This document shows, one piece after another, positions 34,601 to 45,215 of a stretch of DNA of 64,000 nt; the first letter of the stretch is position 1, and each line of letters opens with the position of its first letter. The notes below the pieces were generated by a model, which saw only the letters and a program-made list of their open reading frames with translations, did not search any database and was not told the DNA's origin. The DNA is taken from assembly GCA_033085395.1 (NCBI GenBank), contig MU853186.1, forward strand, positions 217,322 to 281,321, read 5' to 3'. Origin of the DNA: Xanthoparmelia taractica. Lineage: Eukaryota; Ascomycota; Lecanoromycetes; Lecanorales; Parmeliaceae. The position numbers and the translations under genes were made by a program.

Positions 34601-35305
34601 CTAACGTCGAATTTTGGTCAACCTACGGCGATAGTTCATAACGCTGCACAACAAGGGTCGACAAATCTACAAGGACAACATTCCGGCGTTTCAGCTTTTG
34701 GGCGGTCTACGCCAGCCGCGGCGACAGAAACTGGAGGACAGAGTCCTGCACAGCAGAAATCGACTAATGCACAAGAGCAGCTATCCGGCATCCCGACGTT
34801 TGGGCGCCCAACGCCAGCCGCTGGTGGCCTTCAAGCCGCGGCGCCAAGCGGACGACAGAGTCCTGCAGAGCGACCTTCAGAGACGCAGTCACAACCAAGC
34901 AACGATGAGCGTCGGCCTCAACCGGCAATGGCGATATCTCAACCAGGATCAATCCCTCCTCAGAGGCTAGCTCACGCTGCCACAAACCACCATCCTAACG
35001 CAGGCACAGGCCCGGGCGTACTCAGAGGCTTGCAGCAGTCTGGTCTACCTGTGGCTAGAGGAGGTTCGATGCGTGGCAACCCGGTCTCGAGGGGTAGAGG
35101 ATCGGCTGGTCGAGGAGGCTCACAAGCCCTTGACACCAGTCAGTCGCAAGGGCAGCAAGTAGGTAAGGGAAGTCCAACAAGTGCAGGGCTGAATGCTGGG
35201 GCCAGACAGTTCATACCTGGCAATAAGAGGCCAAGGGACGACGGCCAGGATGGAGGCGACGGCGGTAATGGGAAGAAAATAAGAGGTGGTGGCGGTCCGG
35301 CCTAA
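28700..35305 (+). CDS. mlp1: Nuclear basket nucleoporin MLP1/TPR
   Basis: The exons are 28700..28991, 29042..33510 and 33563..35305 (introns of 50 and 52 nt, in phase). The product is about 2,167 residues. Residues 1 to about 1,700 are almost continuous heptad coiled coil with short breaks. The TPR/MLP-specific domain is seen at FRNLSELQEQNANLLRITRE and KAEKEFWKTIEKRITEDNES. The last 300 residues switch to a disordered Gln/Pro/Gly region with FG-like motifs (SNFGQPT, SAFGRSTP, PTFGRPTP), RGG-type Gly-Arg (RGRGSAGRGG) and a basic end (NKRPRDD, GKKIRGG). These proteins form the nuclear basket filaments and act in mRNA quality control, SUMO protease docking and checkpoint scaffolding. The length and layout match fungal and animal TPR. 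An internally duplicated FG module is described under findings. Confidence 0.93.
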
Positions 35306-35643
35306 GCGAAAAGCTTGGACGTAGTTGAGATACCATACAGGGCAAAGGATCTGGCGTAGTGAGCGGCATCATCTGCGAGGGGGCATACTCTTAAGAGAAA
35401 AAGGCGGTAGAAATGCTCTAGCTTCAATCGTATCTTATCTTTTGTGGTTGTCACTAGGAAAAGGCTCGTATGATGAAAAAAGAGCTCATTGTATGCAGGA
35501 GGATGTTGGTCGCTTTGATGCCGCGATTTTCAACGTGAAGGCGGCGTTTAGTATAGATGATCCGAGGTGTGATTGAATAGAATTACGAACAATATCAATA
35601 CTGCCCTCGCCAATTGACCGGCTTCGTGACATAAATTACAAGC
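35306..35643. other. Short intergenic region between mlp1 and dynactin p27
   Basis: The 0.34-kb region is the mlp1 3' flank plus the promoter of the next co-directional gene. No other feature is visible. Confidence 0.5.
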
Positions 35644-36216
35644 ATGACTGCTCGGCCCTCTACGATCCGCTCCTCTACCTCCAAACCTCCCACGGCGCCC
35701 TTAAACATTACTTCCACTACACTAATCTCAGCATCCGCCTCATGCAACGGTACTCACCCCATCACACTGGGATCGAACACAATCCTGCAGCTCCGTGCTT
35801 GCCTTACCTCAACGTATGGGCCCGTCCGGATAGGAGACGGGTGCATCATCAGCGAGCGTGCCTCCATCGGCCTTCTGAGCCCGCCTCAGAATGAGAAAGA
35901 AGCAGATGGAGTGACGCTCTCACCGGGTGTCCTCGTCGAAACGTGTGCCTCAGTCCAGGGCGCATGGATAGGTGCATACACAATCATCGAGGCTGGAGCT
36001 AAGATTGGCAAAGGCACGGTGGTGGGTGCGAACAGTAAAGTGTGCGCAGGGGTTGACGTCGGAGAGGGGATGGTAGTCGAGGATGATACGGTGATCTATG
36101 GGAGTGGATGGGGGGAGAGGAGGAAGGAGAAGCCGGGCCTCGGGCTGGATAAGATGAGAAAAGCATGGGTGGGTATGCAAGGAGATACACTGAGGAGAAT
36201 GTGGACTGGCAAATAG
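35644..36216 (+). CDS. Dynactin subunit p27 (DCTN6 type)
   Basis: A single exon of 190 residues with no intron. After a Ser/Thr-rich start, imperfect hexapeptide repeats of the left-handed beta-helix type occupy about residues 35 to 150. Examples are ILQLRACLTSTYGPVRIGDG, CIISERASIGLLSP, ASVQGAWIGAYTIIEAGAKI and GKGTVVGANSKVCAGVDVGE. The C terminus (GMVVEDDTVIYGSGWGERR, KMRKAWVGMQGDTLRRMW) matches fungal p27. In dynactin, p27 pairs with p25 at the pointed end of the Arp1 filament and helps adapt dynein to endosome cargo. The gamma carbonic anhydrase family has the same fold but carries metal-binding His residues that are absent here. It lies downstream of mlp1 in the same direction. Confidence 0.88.
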   Translation: MTARPSTIRSSTSKPPTAPLNITSTTLISASASCNGTHPITLGSNTILQLRACLTSTYGPVRIGDGCIISERASIGLLSPPQNEKEADGVTLSPGVLVETCASVQGAWIGAYTIIEAGAKIGKGTVVGANSKVCAGVDVGEGMVVEDDTVIYGSGWGERRKEKPGLGLDKMRKAWVGMQGDTLRRMWTGK

Positions 36217-37203
36217 TGAACATCGAGGCATAAGGCACTTGATATGCATTTTACCACACAAATATACATATTACAATCCCGTCCAAGCATACAAGTCTCA
36301 TGTTTGTGCAGATTGATATTCGCGCCTTCAACTTGATAGGATGATACTGATATCTCGACTCATTTAATAGAAAAGACAAGTAATAATCACTACAATCAGT
36401 CACTGGTCAGGGGTTCTGCCTTACTACCTAATCAAAGACACCAGAAGTACAGTAGTTTCAAATTTCAAAGGGCCCTTGTAGAGAATTGAACCGCTGGCGG
36501 CTGCTTAGAACATTTCGAGGGCACACAATTCTCACTCGAGACATTTACACTCTAAGAAACACAGCTCGTTGTCGGATAATATCCGAACTGCAGCTATCTC
36601 CGCTCGTCTTCAGTACCTGTCCGCGCATGCCGTCCCGGTTGGTGGTTGCCGTCAAAGCTCAGAAACTTGTGATAAGCCGTTCCTTGCACATAAAAATGCG
36701 CTGGTGAATAGATATCCAAAAATCATTCGGGCTGTCTCTTATCAACTCATACTTCATCGCCAGGATCTCCCCGTACCCTCATTCAACGCCACTCGTCCCT
36801 CACCCAGTCTAAGGCTCACAGATTTCTTCTAGCATGAGGGCCTCGCATCGCAATGGCCTCTTCATTTTCGATGCTTCGTGATCATAGCAACATACCATGT
36901 TAGACCTCCGCGGCTTTGTTCATGTTGAAGTCCAGGTTTGTCTAGCTACGCCTTGACAAGTGGATCATACCTGTAAACTTTCGGAGGCAACACCGTGCAA
37001 GCATAGGTGATCTTTCCGCCAGATTTTAAGGCACGAAAGCACCCGCAACGATCCCAAAGAGAGGATGATCGATTTTAGTTGTTGGCATCATCCCACTACC
37101 ACACTCCAAAGTTAGCGTTTCCGTTTATAAGGTACATAGGGTATGTGCAACAAGGCATGTTTGAGTGGTACAATGGGCAATTTGCTCCTGGAAAATGGTA
37201 GCC
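36217..37203. other. Convergent intergenic region between dynactin p27 and COX11
   Basis: Both flanking genes end here, leaving about 1 kb. Short frames near 36486..36832 on the plus strand lack family resemblance and splice context. I see no tRNA or repeat. Confidence 0.4.
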
Positions 37204-38133
37204 TTAAAAGCGGTAGTAGGAAGAGATGAACCGGGAAAGTGCCTCACTGGTCATCGGCATCGGTGTTAAATTCCCATTCTTATCATATCGGGCCTCTGCA
37301 AACTGTTAGCTCAAAGCGTCTATCCATGAAAGCTGAGTATATGTGGACGTACTGAAGAAAGTATAAGACAGCGTGATGGTATCTATTTTGGTCATCGTAG
37401 GATCGTTGACAAAGTCTGGATCGATGAAGAAGAAAACTGGCATATCTACGGTCTCCCCAGCGTTGAGCCTTTGCTCTTCGAAGCAGAAGCATTGAATCTT
37501 GCTGAAATAGGGAGCTACTTGAGCTGGAGTAACACTATAGGTAGCAACCCCAATGATGTCCTCAGTACTTCTGTTCGTCGCTGTATAAAACGCGAGGGCT
37601 GTCTCTCCAGGTAGAACTCGGACCTCTCGCTGTTGTGGAGTGAACTTCCAAGGCATCACGTCCGACACTGATCCATTGAAAGTAATACGCAGACGACGAG
37701 AGTCCGTCACGGGCGTAAGTCGAGTGGCAGGATCTTGGGCATTTGAGTGGATAGAAGCCTTGATAGGTTGGCCCCCCCATCCAGTTTGTTGGCAGATCTA
37801 GCTACGTGTATTAGTGAGGCTACATGGAGAGAATCCTAGAGAGACTGACCATTTTGTACATGGGTACCGAGCCGTATGACAGTGCTACGGTCCCGAGGAT
37901 GACGCTTAAAGTGTAGTAACTTTAACATTTAGCCGTTGGGACTGGCAGATTCTGAGGATGAAATACAGAGTAGAATCGTTCTTGCGAGAGAATGGGGCCC
38001 TCAACTGTTCCATAGTGGGGGCAAGATGCTGCTTGGTTTCCACGGTCCTCGTTATTTGCCTCCTTTGTGCGGAGACCGCATAGAGGCAAGGTCTGACATG
38101 GCGAAGACGTTGTGAGCTGAGGTTCTTAGCCAT
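37204..38133 (-). CDS. cox11: Cytochrome c oxidase assembly protein COX11
   Basis: The exons (minus) are 38133..37967, 37919..37850, 37797..37353 and 37295..37204. The three introns (47, 52 and 57 nt) are all in phase with good branch sites. The product is 257 residues. An Arg-rich presequence (MAKNLSSQRLRHVRPCLYA) precedes one membrane helix (STLYYTLSVILGTVALSYGS) and then VPMYKMICQQTGWGG. The intermembrane-space domain has the copper-binding motif KIQCFCFEEQRL, with both Cys residues, and ends PDFVNDPTMTKIDTITLSYTFFKARYDKNG. COX11 inserts Cu(I) into the CuB site of the Cox1 subunit. Length and topology are normal. It is divergently paired with RFC5, 224 bp between starts. Confidence 0.95.
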
Positions 38134-38273
38134 CGCAGTTCGCTCTAAATAAATATGCAGTTGAGAGGGATACTCCTTTAAGATCATGTTGCAAGATCGA
38201 AGAACACGGCCTGGAAAATCAACATCGAATATGCACACCGGAAAACAACTTTAGCCCTAACGCTAGTTTTATT

Positions 38274-38296
38274 CTAGACGCGTGAGGCGCGTCCCC
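38274..38296. promoter_or_regulatory. MluI cell-cycle box (MCB)-like element in the cox11/rfc5 promoter
   Basis: The sequence contains ACGCGT at 38278..38283 and GCGCGT at 38287..38292, about 80 bp upstream of the RFC5 start. MCB (ACGCGT) is the binding site of the MBF complex, which drives G1/S replication genes. A very similar arrangement (CTAGACG ... GCGCGTCCCC) stands before RFC1. Confidence 0.6.
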
Positions 38297-38357
38297 TCCA
38301 GGAATGGTCTCCTCCCAAAACCAATTCTCAGTATATTAGCCCTCCGTGCTATAGAAT

Positions 38358-39665
38358 ATGGCATTGCTTGTAGACAAATACCGCCCACGCTCTCTGGAGG
38401 CGCTGACATACCACGAAGATCTCTCCCAACGGCTCAAAAGTCTTGTAAGAACGCCCATTCACTCGCAGTATAATGCTGATCTCTGCCTAGGCGCAGAGCG
38501 GGGACTTTCCCCATCTTCTTGTCTATGGGCCGTCAGGTGCGGGGAAGAAGACCAGGATAGTCGCAACACTACGAGAGCTCTATGGGCCAGGGGTAGAAAA
38601 GATTAAGATTGACTCTCGTGTGTTCCAAACCACCTCAAACCGCAAGCTCGAGTTTAATATCGTTGCTTCTGTATACCACCTTGAAATAACGCCTTCGGAC
38701 GTCGGCAACTTTGACAGGGTGGTCATCCAAGATCTTCTCAAAGAAGTGGCACAAACCCAGCAAGTCGACCAATCTGCTAGGCAACGCTTCAAAGTCGTTG
38801 TCATCAATGAAGCGGACCACCTCACCCGAGATGCACAGGCGGCGTTGAGGAGGACCATGGAGAAGTACAGTCCCAACATGAGATTGATATTGTTAGCAAA
38901 CAGTACGGCAAAAATCATTGCGCCAATTCGATCGCGAACGCTGTTGGTGAGGGTTGCGGCGCCGACGGAGAGCGACATTTGCAAGGTGCTGAAGAAAGTC
39001 GGAGCGCAAGAAGGATGGGCTGAGGCGGAAGGCTTGAACAAAAGGATTGCCAAGGACAGTACAAGAAACTTAAGGAGGGCATTGCTGATGTTCGAGGCTG
39101 TTCACGCACAGAAGTGAGGAGCCGTGCTACTACATCTCATCCTGAATGCTAATCGCACATTGTAGCGAGAAAGTCACGGATAAGACTTTGGTGCCGCCGC
39201 CTGATTGGGAAGCTCTTGTCGCCCAGATCGCAGATGAAATTATGGCGGAACATACGCCTGCGAGGCTTCTGCAAGTCCGTGCGAAGTTTTATGATTTGCT
39301 CAGTCATTGTATACCGCCTACGACCGTATTGAAGGTATACTGCTTACCCCGGCTTTCGATGAAAGTACATTTTCTAACTCGGCAAAGACGTTGACCTTCA
39401 AACTCATATCGAAGATTGATGACGCACTGAAAGCAGACGTGATCAAGTGGTCGGCTTTTTATGAGCATCGCATACGCATGGGCAGCGTAAGTGACTTCCC
39501 AGCTACCGATATGAAGTACTGACAGAGAATTTTAGAAACACATTTTTCATCTCGAGGCTTTTGTTGCAAAATTCATGAGGATACTAGAAAGGCATGTGTC
39601 CCAAAGCGCAACTTGGACACCTCAACTAACTGGTTTGCAGTTACTTGATGGGGATGGATTTCTGA
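38358..39665 (+). CDS. rfc5: Replication factor C small subunit (yeast RFC5 / human RFC3 type)
   Basis: Six exons: 38358..38444, 38491..39113, 39166..39334, 39388..39486, 39536..39591 and 39641..39665; 352 residues, the normal length. The last intron (39592..39640) uses a GC donor (AG/GCATGT) with an AACTAAC branch; only this join gives the conserved ending ESYLMGMDF. The start is MALLVDKYRPRSLEALTYHE. Walker A is YGPSGAGKKT, the degenerate form typical of this subunit. The Walker B region is FKVVVINEADHLTRDAQAAL, the sensor region LILLANSTAKIIAPIRSR, and the SRC-type arginine lies in its last residues. RFC loads PCNA onto primer ends using ATP, and this subunit is the collar member at one end of the arc. 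An MCB-like element precedes it. Confidence 0.95.
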
Positions 39666-39937
39666 GCAAATCTCGGACAGCAAAAAGTTCATTATCATCA
39701 TTTTGTATGTTCGCCTTGAGCAGCAAGAGAGTTGAGCTGTTCTAGAACGGCTAGCTCAGGACAATCCACTCAACAGTGCGTCATTTTAAGCTTTCGAGCG
39801 TAATTCGTAGACGTAAGGTATTCTCATAGCTATCAAACCTCCATAACTAACAGATTTACTTTTCTTTAAGAGCTTCCCTATAATTCGCTCCGTCTACAGT
39901 CACCCTCTTCTCATATCAAGGCCAGTGACACTCATCT

Positions 39938-40464
39938 ATGTCTTCAAGTCTCATGGACACCGAAGCAGGCGGCGAAAGCTCGCAGTACGTGAATCTCAAG
40001 GTTGATGTATAGCAGCAACTGACCATTCAATCAGATACGAGTCAATCCAGACAGTCACTAGACCACACTCTATGCAAGGTGGTCAAATGGGTGGTTGGTC
40101 CAGTCCAGATCTCAATAGCACTTGTTCAATCCTAAAGAATGACCCTAGAAGAAGAAACTCAGCCGGATGCCGTGACTTCTCAACAAGACCAGCAGAAGGC
40201 TGAGAGAGGAGAGAAAACGGCAGAGAATGTAAGATACGGACAGACGATCTCAGAAGCGGGTATGGGAGGCAAGACCACAGAAGCTAGAGGAAGTGCGAAC
40301 CAAGGTAAGGGTGGACTACGTGTCATCTTCTCGAGTGATAGCGTTTATGCTGAAGCGTGTCTGCAGAGGGTTTCGGAGCAACGGATACACAGGAAAGAGC
40401 AGAAAATGCTGAAGAGTCCAGGCGGGACCAGGGCTATGGGCCAGGATCTGGCGTTGGGGCATAG
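39938..40464 (+). CDS. Small conserved hydrophilic protein of unknown function
   Basis: The four exons are 39938..39984, 40035..40093, 40149..40304 and 40367..40464, giving 119 residues. The second intron could start at 40091 or 40094, changing one residue. The protein starts MSSSLMDTEAGGESSQYESI, then RPHSMQGGQMGEEETQPDA, and has a core AERGEKTAENVRYGQTISEA with GMGGKTTEARGSANQEGGFG. It ends in a Gly-rich tail (RDQGYGPGSGVGA). It is very hydrophilic and probably disordered. I associate the EKTAENVRYG...ISE..GMGG pattern with unnamed small Pezizomycotina proteins. No catalytic motif or targeting signal is visible. It lies between RFC5 and MRPL16. The gene call rests on four in-phase joins and the recalled pattern. 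Confidence 0.7.
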
Positions 40465-40516
40465 AGGCTTTTGATAAAGAATCTAAGGTGGTGATGAGTA
40501 GCTTGCTTTGCGGACT

Positions 40517-41368
40517 CTATGCAGATGCTGAAGCAGTCGGAGTTGCCGCCGGCAGGCTCCCTGGCGTTGAAGCTGGTATCCTCCCTGCCTTTACATCAGC
40601 GGGAAGTTTAACCTTCGGCCTCTTCATATCGTCCAGGGTGACCCCAGTCTCCATTTTCGTTAGGCCCATGACAGGTGGATCTCCCTTCTTCACAAATTCA
40701 TATAGTCCTGGCCCAGATATTAGTTTACAGCTTTCCGATCGCAAATGGCGAGGAGAAGAGTTGTGATCATACCGGGCAACTTATTCCCTGCTAACCTCAT
40801 CGCGTCTCTGACTACCTGCTCATGGAGCTCGCCACTGATCTCGAACACGATCTGTGATACCGCAACTCTCGCAGCCCAGTAGTCAAAACTGCCTTTTCCC
40901 TTGCCCATCCTAGTCTCATTTCCACTGCTGTAGACTCCGATGTTCGCGGCTACTCTGGTATATAACCGATATCTCTCCCCTCGGAGTCTTTTCTTGATAG
41001 CTTCTGCACCAATAGCCAACTGCTGAGATGATATTCTTCGGTCATGGTCCCGCATGCGCAAACCGTAGTCGCCCCATACCACTGTTGTGCCTCGGGTTGA
41101 GCCGCCAGTAGGGACTCGGCAGCGCCCCTTTCGATTTTTCTGGCTGTGACCACGTTTTGGAACCAGCCAACTTTGAGCATGTGAAGTAGCTGAGAACGTA
41201 CGAAAGGTTGGAGTATTTAGTGGGCAAGATATGGAGAAATCTGCGATGTGTGAGTTATCAGAAGCGGCAGCGAGTCAGCGCAAGAAACCTACGAAGGGTA
41301 ATTTGGTCTGGCGACAAAAATGTTCGCCGTGAGCAAGGTGACAGCAGAGGCAGTAATTGAAGCTTCAT
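40517..41368 (-). CDS. mrpl16: Mitochondrial large ribosomal subunit protein uL16m
   Basis: The exons (minus) are 41368..41293, 41240..40773 and 40707..40517 (introns 52 and 65 nt, in phase), giving 244 residues. The presequence is MKLQLLPLLSPCSRRTFLSP; an upstream in-frame ATG at 41455 would lengthen it by 29 residues. The body has HSQKNRKGRCRVPTGG, TRGTTVVWGDYGLRMRDHDR, RISSQQLAIGAEAIKKRLRG and GNETRMGKGKGSFDYWAARV, the last being the invariant L16 motif. It ends with LHEQVVRDAMRLAGNKLPGL and a fungal extension rich in Pro and Ala. uL16 sits near the peptidyl-transferase centre and organises the A site of the mitoribosome. It is divergently paired with RFC1, 205 bp between starts. Confidence 0.95.
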
Positions 41369-41480
41369 TTTTGACTGTATACTGGTTGATTGGGCAGAGA
41401 GCCAGGGAGCGAACTTTCTCTGGCGAAAAGCAATAGAGCGGAAAGTTGCCGTCATTGGATCACCAACTTTTATAGTAGTT

Positions 41481-41504
41481 CTAGACGACGCGAAGCGCGT
41501 CCCC
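41481..41504. promoter_or_regulatory. MCB-like element in the mrpl16/rfc1 promoter
   Basis: The patch reads CTAGACGACGCG, two bases, then GCGCGTCCCC, about 75 to 95 bp upstream of the RFC1 start. It shares its outer sequences and spacing with the element before RFC5. It lacks a perfect ACGCGT but has ACGCG and GCGCGT cores. Confidence 0.5.
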
Positions 41505-41573
41505 AACACTTATCTCAAGCGTCATCAGCTTGACCGTTACTATTCTCTCAGGCCCGTGAAAAAGTCAAATAAG

Positions 41574-44500
41574 ATGCCACCGGATATCAGAAGTTTCTTT
41601 GGTGCCAAGGGAGGCCAAGGGGCCCGCTCCAGTCAAGAGCAATATGCGTCTAAAGAAGCAGCTGTAAGTCTAGACTACTTTTCCACAGTCTTGTTCATTC
41701 CGAAGAGAGAAATGGCTCTATAGCTTTCAGTAATTTCTTTTCGCGTACCTTGTTTCCCTACCTTTCGACTCTCTTTCCGTTCAATCTATCTTGAACAAGC
41801 TGGCGAGTGAATGCTAATGTGCCCTTCGGCCGCCCTGTAGATAAAGGACCAGAAACCGAAAGGAAGGGGTACGCTTCGTTGAAACTGCTAATGACCCTCT
41901 GTTAAAACTCACGTTGACTAGGAAAACGAAAGGTCCTCAGTGACAGCGATGATGATATCCAGATCCAGCCCGCCAAAAAAGTAACACCCAAGAAGGTCCC
42001 GCCGCGGAAACAAGTGTGAGCTTGCAACACAGCTTCTTGGAAGTTTTGCTTGCTAATTTATGTTATAGCCAGAGGGGGTCTCCCATTGGAGAAGTTACCA
42101 CGACGTCGGAGTACTTTGCTTCTAGCGGCAAATGCAAGCCGGCTCGCCCTAGTTCAGCGCATTTGAAGGCCCTATCCGAGCAGGAGGCCCCTAGGGAAGT
42201 GAAAGCGCCGTCCACGAAGTCTACGCCAAGAGCCGAAGCCATACCAAACTTCGAGTCAGGCACGAAAGGCAAGACGTCGTCTCGAAAGAAGAGTAAGCCA
42301 GACTACGTGGAAATCCACGAGGACGAGGAAAGTAATTCCGATCTCAGGGTGATCAAGGATAATGCCGATTCTGGAGAGGACATCTTTGTAGCAGACTACA
42401 AGACTGGAAGAAAAGACGCAGAAGATGCGTATGAAAGTGAGGATGACGAGGACCAAGTTATTCAATCATCCAGGAGGACTCAAAAAGGAGGCAAGGGAGC
42501 GCCATCGAAAATGCATGCTAGAGCTAGTGACGAGGATAGTGACGTCCAAATGAAGGATATTCCAGAATATAGGGAGTGCAAAAGCAGCATCAAGGCTTTA
42601 AAAGGGCGAAAGCGAAAGGCTGCGGAATTGCAAGATGATGAAGGGGAAGATGAGGAAGATATTGCACCATTCTCGAAGAAGGCAAAGGGTTCAAAAGCAA
42701 AGTCTCCAGCCAAGAAGGCTTCTCCAAAGAAGAACCGCAAGGAAGAAGAGCCTGAAATAAGAACAGCAGTCGATGATATCCTTGATAGTATCAAAACCAT
42801 TAGAGCGCCAACGCCGCCGCCTCGTGAAGAGGGAAAGAAGTTCAACTTTGCCGCATTTAATGCAAACCGAACCGAGGCACCACTCTCTGGAGAGTCTGTC
42901 GAGGTCCCTGTTGGCCGCGAGAACTGTTTAGCGGGACTGACATTCGTTTTCACCGGCGTACTCAACTCGCTAGAACGCGATCAGGGTCAGGAGCTCGTAA
43001 AGCGCCACGGGGGGAAGGTCACCAGTGCCCCAAGCAAGAAGACAAGTTTTGTCGTACTAGGTGCGGATGCTGGGCCCAAAAAGTTAGAAACGATTCGGCA
43101 ATTCAACCTAAAGACTATAAATGAGGAAGGATTGTTTGAGCTGATCCGTAAATTACCCGCCCACGGCGGTGATGGAAAGGCTGGCCAGCAACATGAGGCC
43201 AAGAAAAAGCAAGAGGAAGCCAAAATAGAGAAAGCTGCCGCAGACATGATCAAGCAGGAGCGTGCAGAGGCAAAGAAAGCTGCAAGCAGTCCTAATTATC
43301 CTCTAAAGGGCGACATCGACGGCTCTGCGACCTCTGATAGTCGCTTGTGGACTGTTAAGTACGCGCCTACAGCTACAAGCATGATCTGCGGCAACAAAGG
43401 TCAAGTCGAAAAACTGCAGGCTTGGTTGAGGGCATGGCCGGTCAATGTAAGGAGCAAGTTTAAGAAGCCGGGCAAAGACGGGTGGGGTGTGTTCCGTGCG
43501 ATGATCCTCCACGGGCCCCCTGGAATAGGCAAGACCACAGCTGCTCATCTCGCCGCGAAACTTGAAGGCTACGATATCCGTGAGAGCAACGCCAGCGACA
43601 CGCGGAGTAAGAAGCTGGTCGAGACTGGACTAAAAGGTGTACTTGACACAAACTCCTTACTTGGCTACTTCGCGGGAGACGGTAAGGAGGTGGATGCAGA
43701 GAAGAAAAGACTCGTTTTGATCATGGATGAAGTCGATGGCATGTCCGCTGGTGATCGAGGTGGCGTTGGAGCTCTGGCAGCGGTGTGCAGAAAGACGAAC
43801 ATTCCCATCATCTTGATCTGCAATGATCGAAGATTACCCAAGATGAAACCATTTGATCACGTAGCCTTCGACCTGCCTTTCCGGAGACCGACTGTTGATC
43901 AGATTCGGCAGAGGATCATGACGATCTGCTTTCGAGAGAAACTGAAGGTTCCTCCAAATGTTATCAATGCGTTAATTGAAGGAAGTCACGCCGATATTCG
44001 TCAAGTCATCAACATGTTGTCAACCGCCAAGCTTGACCAAGATGCAATGGATTTTGACTCTGGCAAAGAAATGTCCAAATCGTGGGAGAAGCACGTCATC
44101 CTCAAGCCCTGGGATATTGTTAGTAAAATACTTGGAGGAGGTCTCTTCGCTCCGAGCAGCACCACGACACTCAATGAAAAGATAGAGCTATATTTCAATG
44201 ACCACGAATTCAGTTCTCTGATGTTGCAGGAGAACTATCTGGGAACTAATCCGATGTTGTCGAACACACTCAGTGGCAAGGAAAAGAATCTCAAGATGCT
44301 CGAGCTCACGGACAGCGCGGCAGAGAGTATTAGCGACGGGGACCTGGTCGATCGCATGATTCACGGATCCCAGCAGCAATGGGCACTCATGCCAACTCAT
44401 GCTGTTTTCAGCTTTGTGCGGCCTGCTAGTTTCGTCGCTGGTAGCCAAGCTGGAAGCCAAACCAGATTCACCTCCTGGTTAGGCAATAACAGCAAGCTAG

Positions 44501-45215
44501 GTATGGGAATTGGCATTTTACGTCATGTTTCACGTTATACTAACGAATCTCGTCAGGCAAGCTTTCGCGGTTCGTTAAAGAGATACAAGGCCACATGCGC
44601 CTTCGAGCTTCGGGTGATCGGCACGAGATCCGCCAACAATACCTTCCCCTACTATGGTACCGGCTTGTAAAGGGGCTCCAATTAGAGGGTAAGGATGCAC
44701 TGGGGAGCATTATCGATCTTATGGACAGCTACTTCCTGACGAAAGACGACTGGGATGCAATATTGGAGCTTGGTGTTGGTCCAATGGATATGGAACACAT
44801 CAAGATCGATACACATGTCAAGACCTCGTTCACGAAGACATATAACCAACTGTCACATCCTCTTCCCTACATGAAGGCGAGCTCGATCGTCGCCCCGAAG
44901 AAAAAGAGCAAGGAGAGGCCCGACATTGAAGAGGCGCTGGATGAGTCGGATTCGGGGGTGAGCTCTGGCGGCGAGGAAGCAATCCTCGATGAGGATCAAC
45001 CGCTGGATCTGAAGAAGGACAAGTACGTTGCAGCTCCGAAGAAAAAAAAGAACGCAGCGGCAAAGGGAAAGAAGGGGGCCGCAAAGGGAAAAGGAAAAGG
45101 GAAGACAAACGAGGAGAGTGAGGAGTTGCTGGACGATGAGGATGATGTGAGCGACGAGGATGTCAAGCCTCGAAAGGGTGCAGGTACAAAGGGGAAAGCA
45201 AGGGCGAAGAGGTAA
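41574..45215 (+). CDS. rfc1: Replication factor C large subunit RFC1
   Basis: The exons are 41574..41663, 41841..41868 (28 nt), 41922..42015, 42069..44500 and 44557..45215, all in phase; 1,100 residues. The N terminus MPPDIRSFFGAKGG is a PCNA-interacting-type start followed by a long acidic/basic disordered stretch. The BRCT domain (about 350 to 440) has NCLAGLTFVFTGVLNSLERD and VTSAPSKKTSFVVLGADAGP. The AAA+ module has KYAPTATSMICGNKGQVEKL, Walker A ILHGPPGIGKTTAAHLAAK (about 550), NASDTRSKK and Walker B LVLIMDEVDGM (about 620). The RFC1 C-terminal domain contains TSWLGNNSKLGKLSRFVKEI and QQYLPLLWYRLVKGLQLEGK, and the tail is Lys-rich. RFC1 is the clamp-loader subunit specific to PCNA loading and binds DNA through its BRCT region. 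Its partner gene RFC5 lies 1.9 kb upstream. Confidence 0.95.

Noticed and set aside
36486..36832. Two overlapping plus-strand frames of 73 and 87 codons
   Set aside because: They overlap in different frames, lack family resemblance and show no splice context.
39596..39720. Use of the GT at 39596 as the last RFC5 donor, giving a longer C terminus
   Set aside because: It changes the frame and replaces the conserved short ending. The GC donor with a perfect branch site restores it.
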